Below, one piece after another: positions 52,236 through 64,000 of a DNA stretch of 64,000 nucleotides. The stretch comes from Acanthaster planci. Its lineage: Eukaryota > Echinodermata > Asteroidea > Valvatida > Acanthasteridae. The stretch spans positions 872,117-936,116 of the forward strand of contig NW_019091453.1 of NCBI RefSeq assembly GCF_001949145.1, written 5' to 3'. The notes under the pieces were generated by a model that had not been told where the DNA came from, did not search any database, and saw only the letters and a list, made by a program, of their open reading frames with translations. The position numbers were made by a program, and so were the translations under genes. Within the stretch, counting starts at the first letter, position 1, and each line of letters opens with the position of its first letter.

Positions 52236-52790
52236 CTCAAGATGTATCCGTTGGCACCGGAGTCCCTCAAAGAAGTAACCGCTGGCTCCGGAGTCCCTCA
52301 AGGCTCAAGGAACGGTGTTGGGGCCGTTGCTCTTCCTGTGCCACAAAAACGACCTCCCACACAGCGTTACGTCCAAGTTCGTCTCTTTGCAGATGAGTGC
52401 CTCCTGTACTGCCAAATCAACTCAAGCAATGACCACATCACCCTACAGCAAGACTAAGATAATCCGGGCTCACCAGTGGGGAATGAGCTTCTACGCCAAT
52501 AAATGTAATATACATGTACTGAGTATTCGAAACAAATCAACACATTTCTATAGTCTACAGCAAGTGCAACATCCGCTACCTGGGTATATACATCTCAGAA
52601 GATCTCAAATGGATTCTACGTGTATCTAACATAACCAGTAGAGCCAATCATCACGCTAGGATTCGTAAGGAGGAATCTCAAAAACTGTCCTCAAAATTGC
52701 AAACGGTCAGCCTAGATGGCCTTGGTGAGATCAGCCTTGAATATCACCAACCGTCTTAAAGGGTGGCTGCAATAGGTTTTGTAATTACAA
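52236..52790 (+). pseudogene. Decayed LINE reverse-transcriptase fragment
   Basis: The stretch encodes, across frame shifts and stops, pieces of a non-LTR retrotransposon reverse transcriptase. These include Gly-Val-Pro-Gln-Gly (near 52292), LGPLLFL, LFADE in place of the catalytic FADD (near 52383-52397), LLYCQINSS, and further on RYLGIYISEDLKW (near 52575). An imperfect tandem duplication of the GGAGTCCCTCAA segment sits at its 5' side (52259 and 52289). The 5' part, endonuclease and 3' end are missing. It is an inactive interspersed copy; the clade cannot be resolved. Confidence 0.8.
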
Positions 52791-52859
52791 ACTTCTAAAA
52801 TGCACCTTTCTAGTGCCTCAGCTCACATTGTTTTCAACCGCTGTTTCATTATTTCAAGG

Positions 52860-53190
52860 GGTATTTTAACGCCTTTTGGGCTTTTATGCTAATGAATTTC
52901 CATATTCATGAGCAAAACTGTGATTTCATCTCAGGAAGAAGCCTCAATGTTACATTGGTTTGTACACAAAAGTCCTGCATTTTTGTAGCTTTTCCTGGAC
53001 TCAGTTTTCCCTTCTTTGCTATTTGCTTCTTTGCTATTATTGTTCATGTGCATATCAACAAGAAAATGTCAATCCCTCTTTCAGAGATGTTTTCAGTAGG
53101 TAAATTCTGGGTTCACAATTTGAACAGAAACACTATCCACTGAACTATGTCTAAGTCCCTAGATGGTGTCACAGCAACAGCGCCCTCAGT
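52860..53190 (+). repeat. Dispersed repeat D, copy 2
   Basis: Shares ordered blocks (TTTTATGCTAATGAA, CATATTCATGAGCA, CAATTTGAACA, TGAACTATGTCT, GCGCC) with 34320-34670 in the same orientation. It follows directly after the LINE fragment. Confidence 0.7.
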
Positions 53191-54216
53191 CCCATGGATA
53201 ATTTTAATTGTTTAAAAACATGCACTCTTCAGTGTATCTAACTACATAGTAGTGTAAAAGAGTTTTGAAACAACGAAGAAGAGTAAAAAGGTGCAGAAAA
53301 ATTGTGTACAATGAAACTTCATTGCAGCTAAAGTGCATCCAACACTGAGTTGCCCGCCGCTTTATCACAAGTGACTATATTTCGGCATACAGGATCAGTC
53401 ACCAAGATGCTGCAAATTCTAAAGATACAAACTCTTCAGACGTTAACAATTACGCCTGATGTTTCTATACAAGGGCACGGTTGAACAAAGAGCACAATAA
53501 TATCAACACAATAAATCAATCATTGACTTGAACCACCTCGACGAGAATTTTGGTCAAGCACATTCGGTTGGAAAGTTAAAAAATCTTGGTCACGAGCCTC
53601 GCTCTCCATAGTAACATCCAATATATACCCCCTGTCTCCGTTGCGTCAATGCCAGAATTGGTGTCTGCAACGTACAGATACAGATAGATTACAGACACAA
53701 TTTCAGTCGTAGTATTCTGCCCCAAAATGAAACAATTTTTTTTCAACAAATTGCCGCCCCTATCTGTTTCTACGAAACAATCTTTTCTGTTTGTTTTAAA
53801 AGTTTTTAGAACAAAGCTTTGATGTACGGTGAAGCTGAATTTTGCTTTTCCTGTTCATAGCCACTTTGCACTTTTACCAAATTATAAGTTTTAGAACCCG
53901 ATTTCTTCTCCTTAAGCAGTCTGAACACAAAACAATAATAAGCAATTTCTGTGGTTCCTACGTACTGTGAACCCTTCAGCGGATGGTCTTAGTTTGTGAT
54001 TACGATTCTTTTAATCATTTGCGCTCCATAGATGCAAAGCACACTAGTTGCTAGTAGTACATTGTATTACAATTTAACGTAAAGGGCATTGGCACCAGTC
54101 TACTGTGAGACAACAACGCATCAAAATTGGAAATGATTTCATCGTGTGTTTTTGAAGGAATTTCCCCTGGAGATCAGTGAGTTTAACGTACGCAGTTGTG
54201 TTGTTGAGTTTCCAAC

Positions 54217-57200
54217 ATGGAGGAATCGGCGCTTTCACAGACGACTTCGAGTGCGACTGCTAGTATTCTTCTTCACGAAGAGGAAGTGGTACGTACATGT
54301 GGGCATGTTTTTTGAATGACCACGATTGTTGGACCTTTTGTTACAGGCGTTTCACAATACTGGCTAGCCCCACTAGTGTGGCACGGACTCTCACTCCCGC
54401 TCCATCCTTAGCCACACCCGATCGGGGGAGAGAACCCGATCAGCCGTGACAGTCTCGAAGACTGTTCCGTGTCAAGACATGTGTAATACACGGACTGAGC
54501 GATAAAATACTACATGTACCAATATAGGCTCCTCCAAAACTTTGGCAGCAGTTTAGATGTCTTGACATGGAAGAGCTGTAGAAACGATGAGGGATCAAGT
54601 GACGTAATGTTCAACGACCTTATTTTAAAGATGGCGACTGTGAGAGCGAGCCCGTTAGATTGAATGGATTTTGAATGAATTCTAAAGTTTCCAATTACAG
54701 TCAAACATGGCTGGTGTGAAGCAGAAATGGAGTGATGTGGAGATGGGGCAAAGTTACTTGGGGTGGAGTGACATTGGGCGACATGGAAACTGGGTGAAGT
54801 GACCGACACACCATATATGTATATTTAGCCATCGCCAGCAAAAATTATTTAAAAGGTATTTAGCCAGCTAGTAGGCTAATAAAGGTTATTAAATTACCTC
54901 AAAATTCGAGTAAGGTCTGTGGTCTAGTGGATAGCACATACCCCCAGAAATATGGAGTCTGTCATCCATCACACTTTACAAATGGAAGCATGGCGAACAA
55001 TGGACCCCACAGTTCTGGGGGTAGATAGCAAGCGCATCTTGATATCACGACACCCTCCCAGCTGAGTTCAGTTCCCAGTGATCAGCCCTTTTGTTTGTCC
55101 CAAAAATTAAGAATTTTCTTCTCTTGTTTACTTTAAACTGACTTTAACAATTAATTACAGAGTTTTGCATTTTCTTTTTTGGAGAATTTTCATTTTTAAC
55201 TGATAAGCCCGAAATTGTAAAATAGTCTTATTCCTACCTCGTAAATACAAAGGTACAATGACTGTGTTATCACAGAACCAGACTAAGGTTAGTCACAGTA
55301 AGAAATTGTAAGTCCCAAAAAGTTGAAAAACGTTTAGTATAAATTTGCCAGCACTGGGTAAATATACCTGCCTTAACTTCAAAATGTTATTGGTAGGCCT
55401 GGTCCGAGTAGTCTAATGTACTGTGTGTTGACGCAGTACTGTAGGCTACCCCTAAGAACATAAGACTTGGGGGTTCTTCGTCCTCTGTGCTCGGCAAATG
55501 ATAAAAGTGCGACATGTGTAATGAATAATTTGGATCCTATCCATGGTTGCATGATCTGATGTTAGCCAATATTTAGCAGGGTCCAAGCAAGTTTGCAGGA
55601 AGACTTCACAGATAATAACAGTTCAAGAAAAACAGTTGTTATGTCTACATGTAACAGGCTAGATGTGTTGGATGCACTTGACCAATCTACACGATTGCCC
55701 CATTGCCTTGCGCAGTGGGTTAATCTCCAGCCTTACTTCCTTTTTAACCCTAAACATCCCAAAGCCTTGAAAATCCTCCAAGCAGATTTATACTGATCCA
55801 AGGTACCATTCACGCTGCCTCAACTAAATGAGAGGAATTGCCTGAGGATTTTGAAGGATTGAGGCAGTGGGTACCCCTCCATGAAACATTGGAGAAATAT
55901 CAAAGGATTTTGGAAGATTGAGGCTGTACCCCATTTTGTCATGAGGGCAGTGGGAGGATTTTGAAGGATTGAGGGTGTATCCTCTGAAGAGCGTAGACGG
56001 TTGGGGTTAAAATAGCCTGTCACAACTGTGTATTTAAAGAAGAGGTAAGTTGGTGATTGCAGAATTAGGCCCTGTCCACAAATCATGTTTAAGATCAACT
56101 GATCGATTTTACCCAACTATACATGTATGTTTGGCTCAGCATGCTTGGTCAATACCCCCAGAATTCTGGGATTCATTATCCGGTGCCCTCCCAGACTACG
56201 AACCCAAGAGTCTGGGGGGGGGGGGATTACTAGGTCAGCTGATCTGCATGATTGCCAGTCACTCTGCACGATTGGTCTACCGGTATCTTGTATGAAATTT
56301 TGTTAAATGTTTAACTACAGTATTATTAAACTCCAGTACGTTCATTTGCTGTGACAAGCAAGTATTGGCACTCCAGTTCTTTTATTTTTAGAACCATTTT
56401 TGGTGCCTAAAGGTACGGTAGGGTTGGGTGAATTACATGTAAATTGAGGGCTTCTTTTATGTTGCTGTTTTCCTGGAATTTTAGAACAGTAAATGGGTAC
56501 CTGGATACCCATTTTTTAGGTTACTCAGTTCCTTTCCTACCTGCTACTCGACACTTCTATGTCTCCAAGGAACAGTACTCTTTTTCTAATAAAACAAGTG
56601 ATGAGTATTGCAAATTACACAGACAGAAACGTATTGTCATGAAAAGGTAAATGAAACAAGTTGCACATTTTCCAAATTTACAACCATGCAGACACTCAGC
56701 AGTGTAGAACAAAAAACTGAACAGTACATGTACTCTTCTGTAAAACTTTGAATTTTAACCATTGAATCCACTGATAGTCTCAAGCCTCTTAAAGACCTTA
56801 GACTGCTGAGAAACAGAGAAATGTTGGTTTTGAAATCAATTATTGGTAAGATGATGCTGATTAAATGGAACCGAAATCTAACGTGTGTGGATGTTGTTTT
56901 TTTAGTAACTGGTTTCAGCTCATGGATCCAATGACATTTGTTTCAAATCGTTGTGTATATAGGCCAAGACGCCAGCCACAGCCCCGGATAATATCACCGT
57001 GGGCATTAGGAAGCCCAAGAGGGTTATCCACTTCAGCGATGGTGTCCTTGAGGAGTACACATCTGATGAAGAGGATGAAGACAAGAAGGCTGTCGCAGAA
57101 CCAACAGTAGACCCGGTGAGTTATCCAAGATGGTACACAAAATGAAAAATACCTTTGGTATTGGCAACACACCAGACAACTTTCCTGGTGATGTTAACAT

Positions 57201-59386
57201 AATTGGTCTCATTCTTTTAAAAAGCTGTTTTCACTCGAATGTTCTGCATCTAATACCAGGAAGCATAAACTGGTGTTTATTGGAGCTTTGAAGCTGGAGG
57301 AACTGTGCTGTTTTTCTTTTCAATTTACATGTTTATACAATTTAACTTATGGTTACAAAGATCAACATTTGGCATTGTAAATTAGCTTGCATGTCCATAG
57401 TTTGATCTGGGAGAATTATGTCAGGAATGAAAATCTTGGATTTCCATCTCAGCTAAAGCCAGAAAATCTACCCTCCTACCACACCTACATGTAGGCTGCA
57501 GGGTCAGGCAACATTCCGTCAGGTTGCATATAGTAAAGATCCCCCAAAAGAAAATTCATTCTTGTGCTGTGTCATGTATGGGCCTGCATCACCTGCATGT
57601 GGAAATAAGAATCGAAATTGTACCTTCAGTTGATATCTTGAACCATTCTATTCTTGAACAGTGCCTGATTATGTCAGGCTTTTAGGGTCCTTGCTTAGAC
57701 AGACATTTAGCAGATATTTTTGGGGTATTCAATTTTAACATTTCTCACTGAGACAAAATTGTTGTAATCACTTCCCTTGACATCTACAGAAAACATTGCC
57801 TTGGATTCCATACCTGTGGTATTACACTGTCGTAGCAGCCACTAAAACCATTGGAGGTAAGAGCTGAACTCTTCTAAAGGAATGTGGTGATGGTTAGAGC
57901 CAAAGTACAAGGGGATAGGGAGGGTACTCAACAGTGGCAGACGGACGAACTTCACTATGGAGGGGAAGTCAGTTCTATGGCATATTCACTTTCTTTCCTT
58001 TTTTATTTTTTTAAATTATTTTTCTGGGGAAGGGAGCATTGTCTGCTCCCTGTAACACCCACGCTTAGGAGATACATGTAACTGACTGGTTGTTTAGAAA
58101 GTTAATTTAAAAGGAGTTACAGCGGTTCAAATGCTGTAATGGTGATTTATCAAGTAAACTTGTTAATGGTATGTTCAGGAGACTGCTGGAAGTCCTAATG
58201 CATGTACACCAAAACATTGCTGCAAGTAAAAGTTATGTTATGAAGTTTATAGATGAGAAAATTCTTAATGTAACGTTACACTGATAATTGTGGAGTGCTA
58301 ATTGACTAAAATTCCTTTACCTAAATAACTAAAGTTATTGTTTAGAAAATGCTACAAGTTACATTGATCAATGTAACCAAAATACACCCTTGGATTTTGT
58401 TCAGTTCAGGACCATTGTCATTTCTACCTTGTTGGATTTTGTTGCATTTAGCAAGATGACTCAGCAAAACATGGTTGGGTGTAGAAAATTATTGAGGTAC
58501 ATTTTGATGATGGCAGTCTGATTGAAAAATATCAAGTCTGTCAGGCTTCAGTTTGTTAAGCCATTGAACTAAGGCATCCTTGTTTTGGGTTGACTAATTC
58601 CAGCCTGTGACTTCCTGGGGGAGAAGTTGGCCTATTTCCTCGGTATCACCTCGCCCAAATACCAGTTTGCCATCAATGAATACAACAGATTAACTGAAGA
58701 GGTATGATCTGTTTTGTTCATGTGCAGCTTACTTTGCCAGATTGTTTGTTTCAATCATATATCTGATTGTTCCTTTGTCTTGTCTCTTTCTCACATTTTT
58801 TGTCCAGTAACTTGTCAAAGCTACTTTTCTAAGTTATTTTGGTTGTCCCAAAATTGTATCTCAAGTATAACATTTCAGATATTTAAAGACTTGCAGTCCG
58901 TTTTTCTTCATTCGAGAAATATGAGCGTTTGTTGTTAAAAGTTGATTAAATCCAAGTAGATTTGCCTGTCTGTTTGCTGTTCATGAATCTTTTGTAGAAT
59001 GTTTCTATTGACTCTTGAAAACAAAAAGATGCATAGATGGGCTTGGAGTCTTCAATTTACAGTCTTGCTGGCGTGTCCACTTTGATTGCTGATATCTGTT
59101 ATGGAATTGCTATGGACAATTGTACTTCTTGTGGCTGAAATAAATGGGCAAGGGATGATCCTGTTTTTACTTGCACTTTCTTGCAAATTCATTGGTCGAT
59201 CATTTGATTTGAATCTCTTTCTTTAATCCGTGTGATGACCTTCAGGAGAGGAAGACATTGGACCTAGACCAGGAGGAGAAAGAACAGAGGAGAGAACGGA
59301 TTGCCATGATGCAAGCCAACAGAGTGTATGCAGAGACCACCGTGCCTTACTCTGCGGCCAACCCAAGCCTAGGCACAGATCTGTAA
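54217..59386 (+). CDS. FAM177A1: FAM177A-family protein, 5 coding exons, 176 aa
   Basis: A small conserved metazoan protein of poorly defined function; the vertebrate protein has been linked to the Golgi. Exons: 54217-54288, 56963-57115, 57790-57856, 58604-58701, 59246-59386. Phases agree and all introns are GT-AG; intron 1 is the longest (2.7 kb). The start context aacATGG is strong. Family signatures appear in order: PKRVIHFSDGVLEEYTSDEEDED (residues about 36-57, written in part) with its acidic run, then LPWIPYLWYYTVVAATKTIG (hydrophobic), CDFLGEKLAYFLGITSPKYQ and INEYNRL. A charged helical segment (RKTLDLDQEEKEQRRER) follows, probably coiled coil. The length is shorter than human FAM177A1, mainly at the tail. 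The distinction between FAM177A1 and FAM177B is a vertebrate one, so the symbol stands for the family. Confidence 0.92.
54914..54940 (+). repeat. tRNA-like A-box fragment in FAM177A intron 1
   Basis: TGGTCTAGTGGATAGC matches a pol III A box. No B box follows at normal tRNA distance, although GAGTTCAGTTCCC occurs near 55065. A decayed or interrupted SINE is possible. Confidence 0.3.
55750..55985. repeat. AATCCTCCAAAATCCT-type repeat cluster (FAM177A intron 1)
   Basis: GAAAATCCTCCAAG near 55769 and repeated AGGATTTTGAAGGATTGAGG phrases (about 55847, 55907, 55956) match the cluster at 36100-36560. Opposed orientations again give hairpin potential. Confidence 0.65.
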
Positions 59387-62300
59387 CTGGTTGGGGCAAC
59401 AGCTGTATCTCAAGTCGTGGCTGCAGCTGGCAGTGACATGTCCGTCTATGGGAAGTGGATGTTAATGCTCGCTGCGGCTTCCAAAGGCACATGTGTTATC
59501 ATTACATTAGCCATAGCCAAGACTACTTGATGCAGCTTATCACTGGCTATAGCCAGCTAGTGTCAACGTTGACCCATATAGAGCTCATTCAATATCTGCC
59601 TTATTCAACCTGCAAGCATGTAAGCATGTTACAGCTCAGCCCATGTCCAATTGACTTGGCTACGGCTTGAAATCACACACACAACTCTTTCTAGTGGTTG
59701 CAGCCACCATCATAGACTTGTGTGTACATTTAAGCCCCAGCCAAGTCATTGAGACATTGCCTTGTGCTTGGGCAAGGATACCAACCTATTGGCTTTATTC
59801 AGGAGATTTTGGATCATGGTCCCTATATCCCCTTTCTACATTGAACACTCTTTCTAAATCAGGAAGGAACCTGACTAATTTGCTGTTGTTACACAGGTAT
59901 AGCCTCACTTTGAAACAATATTTTTTGTTTTTTCATTGAAACAAAAAAACAGTTACACATCTTTTTAAATGTCTTTCCATAAGTTAGAATGACCCATTGG
60001 AGCACAGAGATGGTAATCTATTATTTGCCCCCATTGCATCAAGGATAGCCTCACTTTCAATTCAAGATGGTTGACTCATGAATAAGGCCAACGGGCAAGC
60101 CTACTATCACAGTATGGGTCATGGTACCAGGCATGACCTGTGACATTCAATTCTAATGTCTTTCATCCCTGCAAATGCACAGTAGGGACTTACATAATGT
60201 TATTCCCACCATTCATATTTTGAGAGTATTTAGGATAGATTTGGGGGAGAGGCATCTTCCGACACATTTGCGTCAGATTTCACAGTGTGGTATCGCGCAG
60301 GATACATATCTGAAAAGTGCTGGAAGGTCTCCATTCACTGTCACAGTGCAAAGAAATGTCTCCCATGCGAACCATGTTGAAGACAGCGTTGACAGAATGG
60401 GATGAATGATAGCATGCAGAACTTGATGCGTTTGTGTGCATGCCGGATGCATAATGGAATAAAGTTGACACCATTGGAAAATGTGTGGATGGGTGTATGG
60501 TCACTAGTAAAGATTGTAAGCCGGAAAATGCTATTATTCAATAATGTATTACATCTCATATCATTTTGCTGTTTGAAAATTTGGTTACTGTGACGTACAA
60601 CGGCATTGCCCCTTGCAACCGATGCATACATATTTGTATAAACTGTAAAATGTCTTTAGCCTGTTAAGCCTGGTTTCCATATTGACGTAAGAAATGCAGA
60701 GAGCAACGCAAACAAGGTGCAAACTGCAATGTGGACATATGGAAACATGCCAAACAGAGGTGTTGCCGAAAATGCAGACAATCGCAAACCAGCCTGCAAA
60801 CAATTGGCAAAGTTGAGCCAGGTTCAGCTGTGGCAGCTGTCTGCGTCAAGTAGCCGTGGTATCCCCATACAAACACACAAATGCTGGAATGACCAGCATG
60901 CAAGGATGTCTCTCTCACTTAGTTGCATGAATTTTGCCAATTTTCTCAATGCTTAAATATCACTCCCTTATGATCAACTTAATAGCTGACCGTCAATGAA
61001 ATGCACGAAACTGGAGCAGAGGTTTGGCATCACAAGGCAATACAGTCAATCTAAAAGGGTATTTTCAGAGTTTCAGATGCCATTTTGTTTCGATTTTGGG
61101 GTGCGCCCTCTCTTCCATTCATGTCTGCGTCCTCACGTCTTGCAGACCGTCTGCATCACAAACAACCATAGGGAAACCAGGCTTTATTTATCCACCTCAC
61201 AGACGTAAGCATAAAGTGTAAGAGCACTGTATCCACAACGTACACAATTGACACAGGTGTAAATAAACCTAACTGCTTTGCTATGTGCTGTTATTCTAAT
61301 TTGTTGTGTTATTCTAATTTGTTGGCAGTACCGCAACCAAGTTCATATTCTAGTTTTTTTATTTTCCTGTCAAACATTTTTCAAACAGCGTAAGTTATTT
61401 CCAGAGAAGGGTCTTAAGTCAACTCGATACAGACAAAAGCTGTTGAAAGCCTTCTTTATTCAAAGTTTGATCAATACCTCTTAGATTTTTTTTCTGTCGG
61501 AAAAATGGAACATGGATTTCTTTTTATGCAGTGCCTGAGACCAAGCAATGTAAACACTTTATTCAAAATCGAAAATTTACAACCCTAGCTGTCAGGACAC
61601 TGACTTTTCTGAAAATACTTAAGTGCTGTGGAGCCATAAAGAGCCAAAAGTTGAAGAAAAAACTGATTTGTCCATTATCTCCTACAAACCAAAATCATTA
61701 AAAATTTGACACAGTGTGTAATTTGTATAAATGGATGTTCCTCAAAGATGTGGTTGTGTGGAATGATTTGTAAATATTATGATAATGCAACTTATGATCA
61801 CATCAAATCATTTAGTAAATCACATTATGCAAGATTGATATTACAGTGAGCATGTTTATAAGTTAGCCTCATTTTGCCCTATTTTTGCATCGAAGTTTTA
61901 ATTAACTCTGTATGGATATTTGTTCCATGAATTGGAAAAGGAAGTGCAATAGAGCGTTAAACTTGCACAGGCTTTTGTTAATGCTTTGTGCCTTATTGCT
62001 TTTTGTCAATTTATTATTTAGGTGGGAATGGAATGCTGTGTGTGCATGAAAGTTCATGCCAACTTAGTTTCTGGTTAGGTGTACCTTGTATATATTTGTT
62101 ACCTCAGTTTCTGTTATGCCTTTTCTCCATTCAAACATCTTTCAATTTTGCATTGTATACGTGTACCCAGTAGATATGTGTTATTCAGCTGACAATGACT
62201 AATCCAGGAATTTGTAATGAAACATGTTGATTAAAGTAAATTGTGATTTAAATGATTTCTTCCTTTTTATTCTGTGTGCCTGTCCTTTTCCTGTCCTTTG

Positions 62301-62561
62301 TAATGTATGCTGTGTTAATGATTGTATGTGAAGTTTCGTTATTCAGTATTTGCATTGACCCTAGTGTTACACATTTATGAGTGCAAACACGAACAATGTA
62401 TATTCAATCCTCGCTTATAGAACACACCTGTAAGTGTAAGGGTCAAGCTTTGCTTCTTTTGGGCCCCTCTGCATTTTTTGCACTCCTTTGTTCAAATACT
62501 TTTGAGATATAATTTCATTTATCTATTTGTGAACATTGGAAAATAGATGAATTGAAATAAA
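59387..62561 (+). other. Probable long 3' UTR of FAM177A
   Basis: After the FAM177A stop there are 3.6 kb without a supported coding exon. Sense AATAAA hexamers lie at 61262-61267 and 62556-62561, so one or more long 3' UTR forms are plausible. The true end cannot be read from sequence alone. Confidence 0.35.
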
Positions 62562-62609
62562 AAGGAAGAGGAAATGAAAACGATGGTATTACTTTAATCA
62601 GTAAGTGGG

Positions 62610-62840
62610 GGCAAGGGCGAACCCAGAACCCTTTTTTTTGGGGGGGGGACTTGCGGTGTGATGGGAGAGCAAAAAACAACTGGGAAATTTGTCGTGTAAC
62701 CTTTTATGGTTTTTTTGAGGGGTGAGGCTACATTTTGGGGATTTCTTCAAGCTTTGGGAGTAAGGAAAAATGACCCAAAAATTTCGCCCTTCACATTAAA
62801 AAAAAACAAAACAAAAAAGGAGGGGGGGGGGAATTTCGCA
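62610..62840. repeat. G-run bounded dispersed repeat, copy 3
   Basis: GGGCGAACCCAGAACCC followed by T and G runs, ending in GGAGGGGGGGGG. The layout is shared with 31680-31925 and 48540-48800. Confidence 0.35.
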
Positions 62841-63006
62841 GACGAAACCCCGGCCCAATGCAGTGGCCTAATTATCCGACAGCAGGTTATTAATAGAGGG
62901 CGCTGTTCTCCTGTAACGTTCAGAGCTAGCTCTCTTGCAAGTGTTCCTGTCACACTGGGTGCTGCGGGTTAGGGTTGTGACTTCCAAGTTCAGTCCAGTA
63001 GCGATC

Positions 63007-63073
63007 ATGGATGAAAATCAGATTCAACCAGATGCTAGTGGTGTTGCGGACCAAGACACTGAAGAACTCACGG
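63007..63073 (+). CDS. Possible first coding exon of an unidentified gene (partial)
   Basis: An ATG at 63007 in strong context (atcATGG) opens 22 codons rich in Asp, Glu and Gln (MDENQIQPDASGVADQDTEE...). They lead to a GGTACGA donor, leaving one base of a codon. A TTTCAG acceptor occurs at 63950-63955, but reading from it meets a stop after about seven codons. Either that acceptor is wrong or the next exon lies beyond the window. I do not recognise the protein. Confidence 0.35.
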
Positions 63074-63175
63074 GTACGAAGATAGTGTGCATTTTTTTCA
63101 ATGAAATGTAGCAAGAGGTTCCAAAACGAGTGACGACGATCGGTCGGTTTGCGCAGCACGATGCTGCGATCATAC

Positions 63176-63210
63176 CATGGAGGAAGGAACACTGTGTTCC
63201 TTCCTCCATG
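63176..63210. repeat. 35-nt near-perfect palindrome
   Basis: CATGGAGGAAGGAACAC is followed after one T by its exact reverse complement. The flanks (ATCATAC on both sides) suggest that this is the centre of a longer, diverged inverted repeat. It lies just after the possible exon at 63007. Confidence 0.85.
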
Positions 63211-64000
63211 ATCATACAAACAAGCCACGGTCCGTTCGGACAAAGTGGTCCGTTCAAAACAAGTCATCCATTGTACTTGTACAGTGTAAAAACGAAACGC
63301 CTGGTATGGCTTTCCCGTAAAACTTGTTGAACTTGGAGACATTAGTCAGCGGACTTACTATAGACCTAGGCCTATGGCACAGCTTGCCAAAATCATGAAA
63401 ATATGTATGTCCATAAAGCTAGGCCTACCAAACAACAAGAATAAATCTTGCATCTGTGTTTTTGTTTCTTAAAAATGCTTGGCAAAAGAAACTGTAGCAT
63501 CACATATGCCAAACAGGAAGACTTGCAAATAGCACAGGAGTTTTATGCATACATGATTCATATAGCATCCACTACACACTTGAAGCCCATAAAGATGATG
63601 GTTGAGTTGTATGAATGATTCAACTTCAAGTCCAGTTGTCTGAATGATTGGGTTGTCTGAACTGTTCAGTGAATTGTCGAGTTGTTCCATTAATAATATG
63701 GTGGACAAGTTTTCTTGAGTCAAATCTGTCAATGGATGAGTTTTCTGACACCCTCATTTCCTGAGGCATGTCATTCATTGTCCACCAAGTTGGAGAAATT
63801 GGATTATTTATGGCGTTCATTTTTGCATTGGCCATCTTTTCATTTTTTGGTTGAGGATGTAGAAAAAAATTTAAATTCTTATCTTTGGTAGTTTAAGTTG
63901 TGTAATTTCTCTGATACATAAATTGAATTGAAATTGAATGTTTTATATATTTCAGATGTCCATGTAGTTACATTGTAGTTGATCTGCAAGATTGTACAAT

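Noticed and set aside
63956-63985. Exon 2 of the gene starting at 63007
   Set aside because: The acceptor looks good but the joined frame stops after about seven codons, so it is not annotated.

Overview
The window is nuclear DNA of an animal. It has spliced genes with GT-AG introns of mostly 0.3-1.5 kb, A+T-rich intergenic DNA, many dispersed repeats, a 302-base assembly gap and one single-N join. An echinoid-type secreted C-type lectin, conserved single-copy genes and very frequent TACATGTA palindromes suggest a marine invertebrate deuterostome. An echinoderm is my best guess; amphioxus or a hemichordate is not excluded.

Layout. From 1 to 6.4 kb there is repeat-rich DNA, including a long inverted repeat around a broken THAP-type zinc-finger start. 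A small secreted C-type lectin with an uninterrupted reading frame lies at 6561-7040 (+). From 7.0 to 10.9 kb there is a MITE-like element, a CCCTTTTCCTT microsatellite and the 302-N gap. A complete 20-exon UTP25 (DIEXF) gene runs from 10927 to 24581 (+). A 5.7-kb stretch with tRNA-derived SINE heads separates it from a convergent 14-exon TMEM62 gene on the minus strand (44439 down to 30303). From 44.5 to 54.2 kb there is a duplicated ~0.9-kb block joined by one N, a hAT-like element with 8-bp target duplications, and a decayed LINE reverse-transcriptase fragment. A five-exon FAM177A gene lies at 54217-59386 (+), followed by a probable long 3' UTR. The first coding exon of an unidentified gene may start at 63007 (+).

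The genes do not form a pathway. UTP25 acts in nucleolar 18S rRNA processing, TMEM62 is a membrane-anchored metallophosphoesterase-fold protein, FAM177A is a small protein of poorly known role, and the lectin is secreted. I see no operon-like or defence-system organisation. The most notable observation is that one UTP25 intron (20489-20933) has a perfect U12-type AT donor (ATATCCTTT) and an AG end, and splicing there restores the conserved protein sequence exactly.
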